DNA from: UBA4312 sp002394635
GTDB taxonomy: Bacteria > Bacillota_I > Bacilli_A > Erysipelotrichales > Erysipelotrichaceae
Direction of reading: 5' to 3'
Assembly (NCBI GenBank): GCA_946539765.1
Contig: CAMNHO010000002.1
Coordinates: 124,001 to 188,000 of the forward strand
DNA: 64,000 nt
Below the pieces are notes generated by a model. That model was not told where the DNA came from. It searched no databases and saw only the letters and a list, made by a program, of their open reading frames with translations. This document shows positions 37,158 to 45,910 of the stretch, piece after piece. Every line of letters begins with the position of its first letter. Positions within the stretch are counted from its first letter, which is position 1. Position numbers and translations under genes: made by a program.

Positions 37158-38207
37158 ATGAAACGAAATGAAACAAGACAAATTTTAGTCAATGGATTAC
37201 CAATTGGTGGAAACAATCAGGTTATCATACAATCCATGTGTAATATAAAAACATCTAAAGTCAACGAAGTGGTACAACAGATTCTAAAGCTTGAAGATCT
37301 TGGATGTCAGATGATCCGGGTCAGCTGTATGGATAAGGAAGATGCAGCAGCTATCCGTAAGATCCGAGAACAGATCCATATTCCTCTGGTAGCAGATATC
37401 CATTTTGATTATCGTCTGGCCTTGGCTTGCATTGAAGCTGGCGCAGACAAGATCCGTTTAAATCCAGGCAATATCGGCTCCAGGGAAAATGTAAAAAAAG
37501 TCGTGGATGCCTGTAAAGAAAAACACATCCCGATCCGGATCGGAATTAACAGTGGTTCACTGGAGAGGGATATACATGAAAAATACGGAAAGCCAACTGC
37601 GCAAGGTATGGTGGAAAGTGCAATGCGACATGTGCACATTTTGGAAGAATGTGATTTTTACAACACTGTCCTTTCCTTCAAATCCAGCGATCCGTTATTA
37701 TGCATCGAAGCATACAGGCTGGCCAGCAAAACCTTTACATATCCATTGCATCTTGGTGTAACTGAGGCAGGTACCTTGACAACCAGTGCTATTAAGTCTT
37801 CATTAGCCTTGGGCACACTTTTGCTGGAAGGAATCGGTAACACCATCCGGATCAGTATCAACGGAGATCCATATGATGAAATCACTATCGCAAAAGAATT
37901 GTTGCAGGCATGTCATCTGATTGATAATGTACCTAACTTGATTGCCTGTCCGACTTGTGGTCGAACACAATGGGATATGCAACCAGTCGTCAATGAAATT
38001 GAAGAATATTTAAAAACCGTCAACAAAAAGATAACGGTAGCCATTATGGGATGTGCCGTTAACGGCCCTGGAGAAGCCCGACATGCCGATATTGCGATTG
38101 CGGGAGGACATAATGAAGGACTGCTGATAAAACGTGGTAAAATTATCGAAAAGATGCCACAGGAGAACATGGTAAAGCGATTAAAAGAAGAAATTGATGC
38201 ATTCTAA
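37158..38207 (+). CDS. ispG: (E)-4-hydroxy-3-methylbut-2-enyl-diphosphate synthase
   Basis: 349 aa from the ATG at 37158 (AAGGGG ribosome binding site); the upstream frame from 37116 spans the promoter. The GcpE TIM barrel has VQSMCNIKTSKV-like and HIPLVADIHFDYRLAL segments, and the C-terminal 4Fe-4S domain has the CPTCGR pair, the third Cys in MGCAVNGPGEA, and the Glu ligand. It is the sixth enzyme of the MEP isoprenoid pathway; the next enzyme, IspH, is also in this window. A TATACT -10 (37137-37142) precedes it. Confidence 0.96.
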   Translation: MKRNETRQILVNGLPIGGNNQVIIQSMCNIKTSKVNEVVQQILKLEDLGCQMIRVSCMDKEDAAAIRKIREQIHIPLVADIHFDYRLALACIEAGADKIRLNPGNIGSRENVKKVVDACKEKHIPIRIGINSGSLERDIHEKYGKPTAQGMVESAMRHVHILEECDFYNTVLSFKSSDPLLCIEAYRLASKTFTYPLHLGVTEAGTLTTSAIKSSLALGTLLLEGIGNTIRISINGDPYDEITIAKELLQACHLIDNVPNLIACPTCGRTQWDMQPVVNEIEEYLKTVNKKITVAIMGCAVNGPGEARHADIAIAGGHNEGLLIKRGKIIEKMPQENMVKRLKEEIDAF

Positions 38208-38231
38208 GAAGGGAGAATCCCTTCTTTTTTT
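38206..38231 (+). terminator. ispG terminator overlapping the stop codon
   Basis: AAGAAGGG pairs with CCCTTCTT around AGAAT, followed by T-run. The last two bases of TAA (38205-38207) are in the 5' arm. Confidence 0.9.
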
Positions 38232-38246
38232 AGGAAGTTGTTTTAT

Positions 38247-38279
38247 ATAAAAAGGAGTCTTGTTAAGAAGGCTCCTTTT
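38247..38279 (-). terminator. Terminator at the end of the acylation cluster, containing the stop codon
   Basis: On the minus strand AAAAGGAG pairs with CTCCTTTT with an inner TTCTT/AAGA stem, then TATATAAA. The TAA stop of the DHHW gene (38263-38265) lies in the apical part. Confidence 0.8.
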
Positions 38280-39399
38280 GTCCGATCACATCCGCCAGAG
38301 ATGTGTCTTGTACAAATGTATTTGAATTATAAATATAATAAATATCCGTAATCATATCTGATTTAATAACAGATCGTATATCCTCATAATAATAGCGAGG
38401 ATCAATAATGGTAATAGTTCGGAAATGCGGAATCAAAAAAGGAATCAAACTATTTGCATAACTGTCTTTAAAGATCAAAAGATGTTTGGAACTGTCATTA
38501 TCCATTTCCAGTTTGATCATAGAATAATTACCACCTAAGAATACAGAATATGCATCCTGTGTTTTTAAGGCTTTATCGTCATACACTGTTCGTGATTTGA
38601 CCCCAAGCGCTTCATTGGTCATCAAGTAGTCCACGGCCTTTTTAGGTACGTAGATCTCGATAGAGTCTTTCAGATCATCGCTACCGACCACATGGGATAA
38701 ACTTCCGGAAAAATCTTCAGTTACTTTCATAACATCATACTGATCCAAAGGTACCGGTTCCAACGGTAATAATGAATATGCGTAATAAGCAGCCAAAGTC
38801 GTCCAATGATGATCGGTCTTATAATACAACTTTTCGTGGTTGTGTTCTTTAAACATCTGGCGAACATCTACAACTTGTATGTTTTCATCCAGAGACGAAA
38901 ACACTAAATCCATCTGTTTATTTTGATCGATTGCTTCAGCATCGTACGGGCACAGATTCTGATATATATTAGCCGCATTGGGCGCCAGCAGGAAAACTGT
39001 ATTCAACTTGTTTTCTTGATAGAAAGCATTCATTGCGTTCAAATTACGGTCAAGCTCTGTATCATTGGCAGGTTCAATGGCTTCAATTAGTCCACGCTCT
39101 GTTAAATAAACATTTTCTATTTTTTTGATACCTGTCTTCTTTTGAATCTGGTATTTGAACTGGATCATTTCATTTCTTTGGATAAACTGGTCAGAAAACC
39201 AGTTTTCCATATCCTTCATGGTCAGCCCTTTTAATATATGATCTTTGTTAATGACAGGAAATTGTGCCAATGATCGATTCTCAATATCTGATGATGCCTG
39301 GTCCGGAATATAAAGATTTACCAAACCAATACATGCGCATAAAAGGACAAAGAACCAGCCAAAACGACCATATCTTTTGTTTATATCTGATTTTGGCAT
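38263..39399 (-). CDS. DHHW / AlgX-AlgJ-like SGNH acyl-chain modifying protein
   Basis: 378 aa. An N-terminal signal anchor (about 10-30, FGWFFVLLCACIGLVNLYI) precedes an extracytoplasmic domain with the diagnostic YKTDHHWTTLAAYYAY motif and a later FKDSYANSLIPFL, matching the DHHW/AlgX-like family. Relatives partner with an MBOAT membrane acyltransferase to O-acetylate extracellular polysaccharides or cell-wall polymers. It lies 14 nt after the MBOAT gene and is the last gene of the cluster. Confidence 0.88.
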   Translation of the reverse strand: MPKSDINKRYGRFGWFFVLLCACIGLVNLYIPDQASSDIENRSLAQFPVINKDHILKGLTMKDMENWFSDQFIQRNEMIQFKYQIQKKTGIKKIENVYLTERGLIEAIEPANDTELDRNLNAMNAFYQENKLNTVFLLAPNAANIYQNLCPYDAEAIDQNKQMDLVFSSLDENIQVVDVRQMFKEHNHEKLYYKTDHHWTTLAAYYAYSLLPLEPVPLDQYDVMKVTEDFSGSLSHVVGSDDLKDSIEIYVPKKAVDYLMTNEALGVKSRTVYDDKALKTQDAYSVFLGGNYSMIKLEMDNDSSKHLLIFKDSYANSLIPFLIPHFRTITIIDPRYYYEDIRSVIKSDMITDIYYIYNSNTFVQDTSLADVIGQKEPS

Positions 39400-39413
39400 A
39401 TCTTTCCTCCCTT

Positions 39414-40769
39414 CTAAAAGGCATAATATAAAAAAGACTGATAAGAACTGCTGATGATAAAGACAACGCTCAATGCAAAGACTGCCAGCATTGCCACTGT
39501 AATAATAGAGAAACCAATGTCGTTTGTTTTATAAAGAAGCAGCTGTTCCATTCTTTGATAAATATTCGTACAAAATAGTATAGCCAGTAACAGCCATATC
39601 GCATTGGAACCAACTACATACATAACTTCTGTATCGATCCAGGCACGATTGCCTGTTGGTAATAAGTGCCCAATCGTCTGAAAAGCACTACCTATATCCG
39701 GACTAAAGAAAAAGATCCATCCGATAAATATAATCAACAACGCATAGACTCTAGCCAGTATTTTGTATTTCTTTAAATATTTCGAAAGAAATTGATGTTC
39801 TAGCAATATCCAAAAACAGTAATACAGCCCCCATACGATAAAAGTGATATTGGCTCCATGCCATAATCCGGTACAAAACCAAACAATCACCAAATTCAAA
39901 ATATGGTTTTTGCGGTTTCCACCAAGAGGAATGTACAGATAGTCCCTAAACCAGTGTGACAACGATATATGCCAACGTCTCCAGAAATCCTGTATGCTGG
40001 TTGCCAGATAAGGATGTCTAAAATTCGGTTCCCAGTGGAAGCCAAAGATTCTGCCAATACCTATGGCCATATCGCTGTATCCGGAAAAGTCAAAATAAAT
40101 CTGCAGCATGTAAGATAATACATATATCCATGTACCGAATATCGACGAATTGGAAGCTAGCTGTTTGAACACCAGAGCCATCGTATCTGCCAATATAACT
40201 TTCTTGGCCAAACCTTTAATGAACAAAAACGATCCGGATCCAAGGTCTTCATTTGTCAGCTTACGATGGTTTATTTCCTCTTCCATCGAATGATACGGAA
40301 CGATAGGGCCCATTGAAATCTTTCCAAAAAAACTGATATACAATGCAAAATCCAACAAAGAAACACATGGAATCGATCGTCCCTTGTATATATCAGCTAA
40401 ATAGGTTATCTCACTAAATGTAAAATAAGATAATCCAACCGGCACGATCATATCGATTCGTTCCAGATCCCATAAAAAACCCGTATATTTATAAGCCACC
40501 AGCAACCCCAGATTAACCAGCACACCTATAGCCAGAACCATCTGCTTTTGTTTTCTGTCTGTTTTTGTGTTGATCATGTTCCCGGTAAGATAGTTCCATC
40601 CTATCGATAACCCAAGCAGAATGACATTCCGTACATCTGCCCATCCATAGAACAACAAAGATGCTGTCAATAAAAAAATATTTAACGCCTTTGTGTTGCG
40701 CATAAACCGGGAAATCAGTATTACCGTCGGAAGAAAGCAGAATATAAAGAATAGATTATTAAAATTCAT
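39414..40769 (-). CDS. MBOAT family O-acyltransferase (AlgI/DltB-like)
   Basis: 451 aa with about ten to twelve membrane helices. The MBOAT core is evident: RRWHISLSHWFRDYLYIPLGG and the catalytic His in WFCTGLWHGANITF. Also characteristic is SYFTFSEITYLADIYKG. It would move an acyl group, probably acetyl, across the membrane to an extracytoplasmic acceptor. It is adjacent to DHHW, DUF4358 and SGNH genes, with no dlt genes, so polysaccharide acetylation is likelier than D-alanylation. Ribosome binding site AAGGAGGAACC. Confidence 0.93.
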   Translation of the reverse strand: MNFNNLFFIFCFLPTVILISRFMRNTKALNIFLLTASLLFYGWADVRNVILLGLSIGWNYLTGNMINTKTDRKQKQMVLAIGVLVNLGLLVAYKYTGFLWDLERIDMIVPVGLSYFTFSEITYLADIYKGRSIPCVSLLDFALYISFFGKISMGPIVPYHSMEEEINHRKLTNEDLGSGSFLFIKGLAKKVILADTMALVFKQLASNSSIFGTWIYVLSYMLQIYFDFSGYSDMAIGIGRIFGFHWEPNFRHPYLATSIQDFWRRWHISLSHWFRDYLYIPLGGNRKNHILNLVIVWFCTGLWHGANITFIVWGLYYCFWILLEHQFLSKYLKKYKILARVYALLIIFIGWIFFFSPDIGSAFQTIGHLLPTGNRAWIDTEVMYVVGSNAIWLLLAILFCTNIYQRMEQLLLYKTNDIGFSIITVAMLAVFALSVVFIISSSYQSFLYYAF

Positions 40770-40778
40770 GGTTCCTCC

Positions 40779-41264
40779 TTACTCTATGCCAATTTTCTTT
40801 TCAAAGGATTCCTGTAGCTTATCTGCTTCCGATGAAACAATATAAACACCATAATTTGTATAGGTTTCTACTGTTGCCTGTCGAAGCAAATCAGCTTGTT
40901 TCGGAGCATATTTATCAAAAACATCCAATTGATCTTGTATCCTTGTTTCCATCTTTTTAGCAAAATCTGATGCTTGCTCAGGACCCTTAAAACGTACGAT
41001 AACGATTTCATCTGCAGTCATCGTATCTTTTGCCTTCCAGTAAATGCAGTATTCATACGAACTAGGATCCAATGACAAAAATCGTTTCATAGCCTGACTA
41101 TCCCGCCTTTCCATCGCCTCCGTATCGACCTTCGAGGTAATATAGTCCACCATTTTTTCTTCTGCAATCTTTTTTTCTTCAGGTATATCCATACGCATAT
41201 GAACAAACAAGATCATCCCGATCACCATGGCTGCTTGAAGCAGTATCAACATATTTTTTTTCAT
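40779..41264 (-). CDS. DUF4358 family membrane-anchored protein
   Basis: 161 aa from the ATG at 41264, which overlaps the preceding TGA as ATGA and has a TTGGAGGATC ribosome binding site; the frame upstream is inside the SGNH gene. An N-terminal helix (MLILLQAAMVIGMILFV) is followed by a compact domain with EYCIYWKAKDTMTADEIVIV and a Gln-rich amphipathic stretch, as in DUF4358 proteins. The family's function is unknown, but it recurs beside MBOAT/SGNH genes, so a role as accessory factor is inferred from context. Confidence 0.78.
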   Translation of the reverse strand: MKKNMLILLQAAMVIGMILFVHMRMDIPEEKKIAEEKMVDYITSKVDTEAMERRDSQAMKRFLSLDPSSYEYCIYWKAKDTMTADEIVIVRFKGPEQASDFAKKMETRIQDQLDVFDKYAPKQADLLRQATVETYTNYGVYIVSSEADKLQESFEKKIGIE

Positions 41265-42010
41265 GATAGATCCTCCAATGGAAGCATGTTCAATGCCCAT
41301 GTTTTATAAAATGAACTTTCAAAATGAATGCCATCCCCGGCATAGATATCTGCTTTTCCATTATTTGAAATTTGATTATTGTCGATGTATGTCCATCCAT
41401 TTCTTTCACACATCTTTTTTATTTTTTTATTGTATGCATCTACCTTCTTCCACTCTTCATTGGCTTCGGTTGTTTCTTCGGATGCAGGAATAATAGAATT
41501 CACATAAACATGCACATCCTTCGGACAATGCTTTAAAGCTTCTTTGATCTGGTTCTCGTACAATCCATCAAATCCACCATCCAAAGCATCCAGATTCGAA
41601 ACAAGATCATTCACACCATATGAAAAGAAAATATAATGTACCTTCAATGCATCCAGTTGATCCAGGTAATCCGTAATGCTGTAAACCGTATTACCACTAT
41701 CCGCTAATACCCGGCTTTCTTCCAAAAAGCCGTAGGTAGAATACCCCATGGTTCGGGAATCTCCCATCAGAACAAAATCATGAAAATAGGAAAACACATC
41801 CACAATACCTTTTTTTGCCGCTGCCTTGATTTCTTCATTATGGAGTTGATTCATCTTCTTGCTGAAATTGTCAACTTCTAGATTTTCTTGTTCTTTTATA
41901 TAAGCAATTCCGTCCAGCTTCTTTTTAGAATCTGGTTGTCTGTTCTGGGTAAAAAAGACCAGACATAAAATACATATTATGTATATTCCGTACTTTTTAA
42001 TGAATTCCAT
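41261..42010 (-). CDS. SGNH/GDSL hydrolase family protein
   Basis: 249 aa. A signal anchor (about 5-22, YGIYIICILCLVFFTQN) is followed by an SGNH fold: block I FVLMGDSRTMGYS (Ser nucleophile), block III-like FSYGVNDLVSN (Gly/Asn) and block V DGIHFESSFYKTWA (Asp-x-x-His). Extracytoplasmic esterases of this type remove or transfer acetyl groups. It is the first gene of a four-gene cluster with DUF4358, MBOAT and DHHW proteins. Ribosome binding site AAAGAG. Confidence 0.9.
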   Translation of the reverse strand: MEFIKKYGIYIICILCLVFFTQNRQPDSKKKLDGIAYIKEQENLEVDNFSKKMNQLHNEEIKAAAKKGIVDVFSYFHDFVLMGDSRTMGYSTYGFLEESRVLADSGNTVYSITDYLDQLDALKVHYIFFSYGVNDLVSNLDALDGGFDGLYENQIKEALKHCPKDVHVYVNSIIPASEETTEANEEWKKVDAYNKKIKKMCERNGWTYIDNNQISNNGKADIYAGDGIHFESSFYKTWALNMLPLEDLS

Positions 42011-42115
42011 ACTCTTTATTTAACTATTTTTATGCACATAATTCAACATCAATTCCTTTTTATAATAAACACTTTTACAAAATCAGCGTTATATAAAGTA
42101 GATTCTAAATAAAGA

Positions 42116-42152
42116 AAAAAACGTCTGTGGATCATTATCCTATCCGCAAACG
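42116..42152 (-). terminator. nfo terminator containing the stop codon
   Basis: A 13-bp imperfect stem (AACGTTTGCGGAT with ATCCACAGACGTT; one mismatch, one G-U) is followed by seven T. The TAA stop (42135-42137) sits in the loop. Confidence 0.85.
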
Positions 42153-42998
42153 TTCAATTTCTTCCTTATATGGTGCTTTTCCGTCAATATAAGGTGTCTC
42201 CAATATCTTTGTAACGGACCGTAAAGCAGGATGCCAGACAATCCGGTATAAAGCATCAAAACCAATCAGTCCTTTTCCTATGTTAGCATGACGGTCTTTA
42301 TGGGATCCCTTTGGATTCTTTGAATCATTTATATGGATACATAACAGCCGGTCTAGCGATAGAATATGGTCGAATTCAGCCAACAATCCATCCACATCGT
42401 GTACATTATAACCAGCGTCATGTACATGGCACGTATCCAGACAAAATCCGATCCGATCTTTTTTATTTACCCCTTCAAAAACTGAAGCAAGCTGTTCAAA
42501 CGTATATCCGCATTCACTACCTTTTCCGGCCATGGTTTCCAACGCAATCTTCACATTCGTATCATCGGAATCCAACACCTGGTTTAAACCCTTTATGATC
42601 CATTCTATTCCTGTTTCCATACCAGCCTTGACATGACTGCCCGGATGCAGTACCAATGTCTTCGCTCCGATGGCTTTTGCTCTTTTCAGTTCCTGTGACA
42701 AAAAGGTACATCCAAAATCATGTATATCCGGTTTTATCGAATTGGCCAAATTGATGATATAAGGAGCATGGATGATCAATCGTTCGACATCAAACTCAGA
42801 ACGCTCCATCAATTGTTTGGATTTTTCGATTTGAAACATTTCAGGATCTTTTCTTATTGAATTACTAGGAGGTCCTGTATAGATCATAGCAGCATTAGCC
42901 CCATAGGAAAGTGCTTCTTGAATGGAACCATACAAGTAGGAGGGCGCTTTCATGGAAACATGACTTCCCAGATAGATTGCATTACTATTGTTTTTCAC
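42135..42998 (-). CDS. nfo: Deoxyribonuclease IV (AP endonuclease)
   Basis: 287 aa from a GTG at 42998 that overlaps the helicase gene by 14 nt. The start must be near here because the conserved LGSHVSM motif begins only ten codons in and no ATG lies between. Further AP-endonuclease-2 motifs are VLHPGSHVKAG, IALETMAGKGSECG, GFCLDTCHVHDAGY and HINDSKNPKGSHKDRHANIG, with the trinuclear zinc ligands. It cuts 5' to abasic sites in base-excision repair. Confidence 0.94.
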   Translation of the reverse strand: MKNNSNAIYLGSHVSMKAPSYLYGSIQEALSYGANAAMIYTGPPSNSIRKDPEMFQIEKSKQLMERSEFDVERLIIHAPYIINLANSIKPDIHDFGCTFLSQELKRAKAIGAKTLVLHPGSHVKAGMETGIEWIIKGLNQVLDSDDTNVKIALETMAGKGSECGYTFEQLASVFEGVNKKDRIGFCLDTCHVHDAGYNVHDVDGLLAEFDHILSLDRLLCIHINDSKNPKGSHKDRHANIGKGLIGFDALYRIVWHPALRSVTKILETPYIDGKAPYKEEIERLRIG

Positions 42999-44289
42999 GC
43001 TGTTTTTGAATAGCCCTTTCTTTTTTCTGTCTTTGAATGTCCTTGCGGATCATTTCTCTTTTTCTTTTACGTTTTAACTTTTCAATTTGTTCTTTTTGCT
43101 TTTTCTTATAATTCGGTTTTACCTTTTTCGTTTTCTTTTTGACGATCTTTTCAATTTCCCTCGTCAATTCATCTTTCTTCCCCTTTTTTTCCTTTTTACG
43201 GATATCCACAATTTCCTTTTGTTTAATATCCTTTTCAACAAAAGCAATCCCTTGTTTTTCCAAAGAACGAATAGCATTACCATCACTTTGCATATACAAT
43301 GCAATACAAGTTCCATCTCTTTGAGCACGGCCCGTTCTACCGGCTCTATGTATATAATATTTCAGATCTTTTGGAAAACCCATGGAAATAACATGAGTTA
43401 TTCCATCGATATCAATACCACGGCTAGCAATATCGCTTGCCACAATATATGTCTTTTCATGTGCAGTAATCATCTTTACCGCTTTTTTTCGTTCCCTGGA
43501 CTCCATAGATCCATGAAGTTCAGCTATATCATACCCATGTTCACGCATCGCATTGGCTGTCTGTGCTGCTTGTTCGTTGGTATTAGCAAAGATCAAACAT
43601 ACATATGGCTGAATTGCCGGTAATACATCAAACAAACGATCAATATAACTTTTGTGTTTACAAGAAATCAAATAATGGTGTACATCACTTTGAAATTGTT
43701 GATTTTCTTCAATTTGGATCAAATATGGATCTGTTAGATATTTTTTCAAAAACGGTTGTAGTTCCATCGGAATCGTCGCAGAGAACACCATGATCTGTAT
43801 ATCTTTATCCATCTTGGAAAGGATCTGATCAATATCCTCTAAAAATCCAAATTCCAAAGTCATATCAGCTTCATCGATGATCATCATGGAAGCCGTATCC
43901 AGTCGAAGTTCATTATTGTTGATGAACAGATCTTTCATACGTCCAGGGGTCCCGATTACAATCTGAGGTTGTTTGATAATGCTCTTTTTTTCCATTCCTC
44001 CGGTAATCAAACGCACGTGCACGCCAAAAGCATCGGCCAGTGGTTTACATCGGCTGTATAGCTGGTAAGCTAATTCACGTGTAGGCGCTGAAATAACGGC
44101 TTGTACTCGATCGACGGAAGGATCGAGCTGATCGAAGACTGCCATAAAAAAAGCATGGGATTTACCAGATCCGGTACTGGAAATACCTATTACATCTCTA
44201 TATTTCATCGGTCTGTTTACGATTTCTTTTTGGATAGGCGTCAGTACTTTAAACCCTTCCAGTTTCATAATTTTTTCTACCGTATTCAT
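42985..44289 (-). CDS. DEAD-box RNA helicase (CshB-like)
   Basis: 434 aa. Motif I SSTGSGKSHAF, Ia SAPTRELAYQ, II IDEADMTLEF, III FSATIP, and VI HRAGRTGRAQRDG are present, and the Q motif lies at LTPIQKEIV. The C-terminal 80 residues are almost entirely Lys, Arg, Glu and Gln, a basic RNA-binding tail. Size and position beside nfo resemble CshB (YqfR) next to yqfS in B. subtilis. It probably acts in cold adaptation, ribosome assembly or RNA turnover. Ribosome binding site TTTGGAGGAT. Confidence 0.92.
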   Translation of the reverse strand: MNTVEKIMKLEGFKVLTPIQKEIVNRPMKYRDVIGISSTGSGKSHAFFMAVFDQLDPSVDRVQAVISAPTRELAYQLYSRCKPLADAFGVHVRLITGGMEKKSIIKQPQIVIGTPGRMKDLFINNNELRLDTASMMIIDEADMTLEFGFLEDIDQILSKMDKDIQIMVFSATIPMELQPFLKKYLTDPYLIQIEENQQFQSDVHHYLISCKHKSYIDRLFDVLPAIQPYVCLIFANTNEQAAQTANAMREHGYDIAELHGSMESRERKKAVKMITAHEKTYIVASDIASRGIDIDGITHVISMGFPKDLKYYIHRAGRTGRAQRDGTCIALYMQSDGNAIRSLEKQGIAFVEKDIKQKEIVDIRKKEKKGKKDELTREIEKIVKKKTKKVKPNYKKKQKEQIEKLKRKRKREMIRKDIQRQKKERAIQKQREKQ

Positions 44290-44313
44290 ATTTAATCCTC
44301 CAAAGGTTACCCT

Positions 44314-44342
44314 ATATTACCACACAAAACAATTGAAAACAA
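44314..44342 (-). promoter_or_regulatory. Promoter of the helicase-nfo unit
   Basis: TTGTTT (44337-44342), 17 bp, TAATAT (44314-44319) on the minus strand. Its -35 overlaps the -35 of the divergent ispH promoter. Confidence 0.6.
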
Positions 44343-44362
44343 ATATCAGTCTATGGCATAAT
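44333..44362 (+). promoter_or_regulatory. ispH promoter, predicted leaderless transcript
   Basis: TTGAAA (44333-44338), 18 bp, CATAAT (44357-44362) with a TGn extension. The 7th base after the -10 is the A of the ATG at 44369. No Shine-Dalgarno sequence. Confidence 0.65.
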
Positions 44363-44368
44363 CATGAC

Positions 44369-45268
44369 ATGAATGTATTTGAAGTGAAACCTCAAGGATA
44401 TTGCGGCGGTGTTCGCCAGGCAATCCAAAAAGCAATCGACTGTCGAAAAGCATATCCGGATCAGAAGATTACCGTTCTTGGTAATCTTGTTCATAATCAA
44501 TATGTAAAAAAAGCGTTGGAACAGCTGGATATCCAAACAGTAGAAAATAGCCAGCGTACACGGTTGGAATTACTCGATGATATTCCCGAAGGCATTGTAA
44601 TCTTTACAGCGCATGGTGTTCATCCTGATGTCCGGACCAAAGCAAGAGATAAAGGACTGATCGTAGTCGATGCCTCTTGTCCATTTGTAGTACAAACGCA
44701 GGCAATAGTTTCTCAGAAACTGAAAGAAGGATACGATGTATTCTATATTGGTAAATACAAACATCCTGAAGCAGAATCCATATATCTGCTCAGTGATCAT
44801 GTTCATCTGATACAAAGCGAAAAAGACATTTGTGATATTAAAGCTGACAAAATCTTTGTAACAAATCAGACAACCATGTCCATTTATGAGATTGACTCTT
44901 TATTTCGTGCCATACATGCTAAATATCCAAATGCTCAGATCCATGATGAGATTTGTAACGCCACCCGCGTACGTCAACAGGCTGTTCGAAACCTGGATCC
45001 GAACCAAATCGATGCGTTGATAGTTGTAGGAGATCCTTCCAGCAACAATACGCGAAAGCTAGCCGCTACTGCATGGGAAAGCGGGATACGTACCGTTATC
45101 AAAGTGCAAAATGTACAAGAGCTCAATATAGACGATCTGAAAGGAGCGCAGAATGTTGCGGTAACTAGTGGAGCCAGTACACCTGGTTATCTAACAAAAC
45201 AGATCCTTCGCTTTTTAACAGATGACTCCCATCAAAAAGAAGAGATATGCATAGACCATATTCTATGA
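44369..45268 (+). CDS. ispH: 4-hydroxy-3-methylbut-2-enyl diphosphate reductase
   Basis: 299 aa from the ATG at 44369, chosen by the promoter geometry and because the family begins at this point (VFEVKPQGYCGGVRQAI). The Fe-S cluster Cys residues are in YCGGV, DASCPFV and the later DEICNATRVRQQ; HGVHPDV and TNQTTMS are also typical of LytB. It is the last step of the MEP pathway, giving IPP and DMAPP. Its end overlaps the convergent trmK by 6 nt within a shared terminator. Confidence 0.95.
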   Translation: MNVFEVKPQGYCGGVRQAIQKAIDCRKAYPDQKITVLGNLVHNQYVKKALEQLDIQTVENSQRTRLELLDDIPEGIVIFTAHGVHPDVRTKARDKGLIVVDASCPFVVQTQAIVSQKLKEGYDVFYIGKYKHPEAESIYLLSDHVHLIQSEKDICDIKADKIFVTNQTTMSIYEIDSLFRAIHAKYPNAQIHDEICNATRVRQQAVRNLDPNQIDALIVVGDPSSNNTRKLAATAWESGIRTVIKVQNVQELNIDDLKGAQNVAVTSGASTPGYLTKQILRFLTDDSHQKEEICIDHIL

Positions 45269-45282
45269 CATATCTCTTTTCT
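45240..45282. terminator. Bidirectional terminator built from the ispH and trmK ends
   Basis: AAGAGATATG plus CATAG pairs with CTATG plus CATATCTCTT (15 bp with one bulged A). Both stop codons (TGA of ispH at 45266-45268; TAG of trmK at 45263-45265) are inside it. T-rich tracts follow in both directions. Confidence 0.85.
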
Positions 45283-45910
45283 TTAAATATTCGATCCTTT
45301 TTAAAATGTTGCTTCTTTGAGGTTCTCCCACTTTTTTTAAAAGTTCGGTATATTTCTTTATTTCATCATGGATATACGACCGGTAATCTGTATCCATCAC
45401 CGGATTTTTTCCCGTAACCATTTCCAGCTCTGTATAATCTTCTCTTTGTTCAGCATCGTAATCACAAACTATAATCGGATAATAGTGTCGATCATATACA
45501 ACTTTTTCATATATTACCAGAAAATGGTGTTCCTGTAGATAGTGTCGCAGACTTTCAATATTCCGATGCGGCGATAAAATGTATCGTATCTTTCTTCCAG
45601 GATTCCCCTCTTGCAGGATCTGTTCGATCATTTTTCCACCCATGCCAGCAATAACGACCACATCCACATCGTCCGGAAGACCCTGCATACCATCCATTAA
45701 AAGACAGGAAATCCTATCTTGCAGTGAAAGCTCCTCAATAGACTGTCTGGCATTTTCCAAAGGCTTACGGGCAATGTCGCATGCGTATGCTTTCGATACC
45801 TTTTTATCGTAAACTGCTTGGCAGGCAATATAAGCATGATCACATCCGATATCTGCCAAACATTCTCCATCAATAACGGATACAATTTCGGACAGTCGTT
45901 TGGATATCAT
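45263..45910 (-). CDS. trmK: tRNA (adenine(22)-N1)-methyltransferase
   Basis: 215 aa. The SAM-binding Rossmann domain starts with [13 protein letters not shown] (motif I), then [10 protein letters not shown], the catalytic-region [16 protein letters not shown], and the family's [15 protein letters not shown], with a C-terminal coiled-coil helix. It methylates A22 of tRNAs. It overlaps the rpoD stop as ATGA and is the last gene of the dnaG-rpoD-trmK run, its usual neighbourhood in Firmicutes. Confidence 0.95.
   Translation of the reverse strand: MISKRLSEIVSVIDGECLADIGCDHAYIACQAVYDKKVSKAYACDIARKPLENARQSIEELSLQDRISCLLMDGMQGLPDDVDVVVIAGMGGKMIEQILQEGNPGRKIRYILSPHRNIESLRHYLQEHHFLVIYEKVVYDRHYYPIIVCDYDAEQREDYTELEMVTGKNPVMDTDYRSYIHDEIKKYTELLKKVGEPQRSNILKRIEYLKKRDMS

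Noticed and set aside
43087..43623. A 178-codon plus-strand open frame opposite the helicase gene
   Set aside because: It is the antisense of the Lys/Arg/Glu-rich helicase tail, giving a Phe/Leu-rich artefact without a ribosome binding site or family features.
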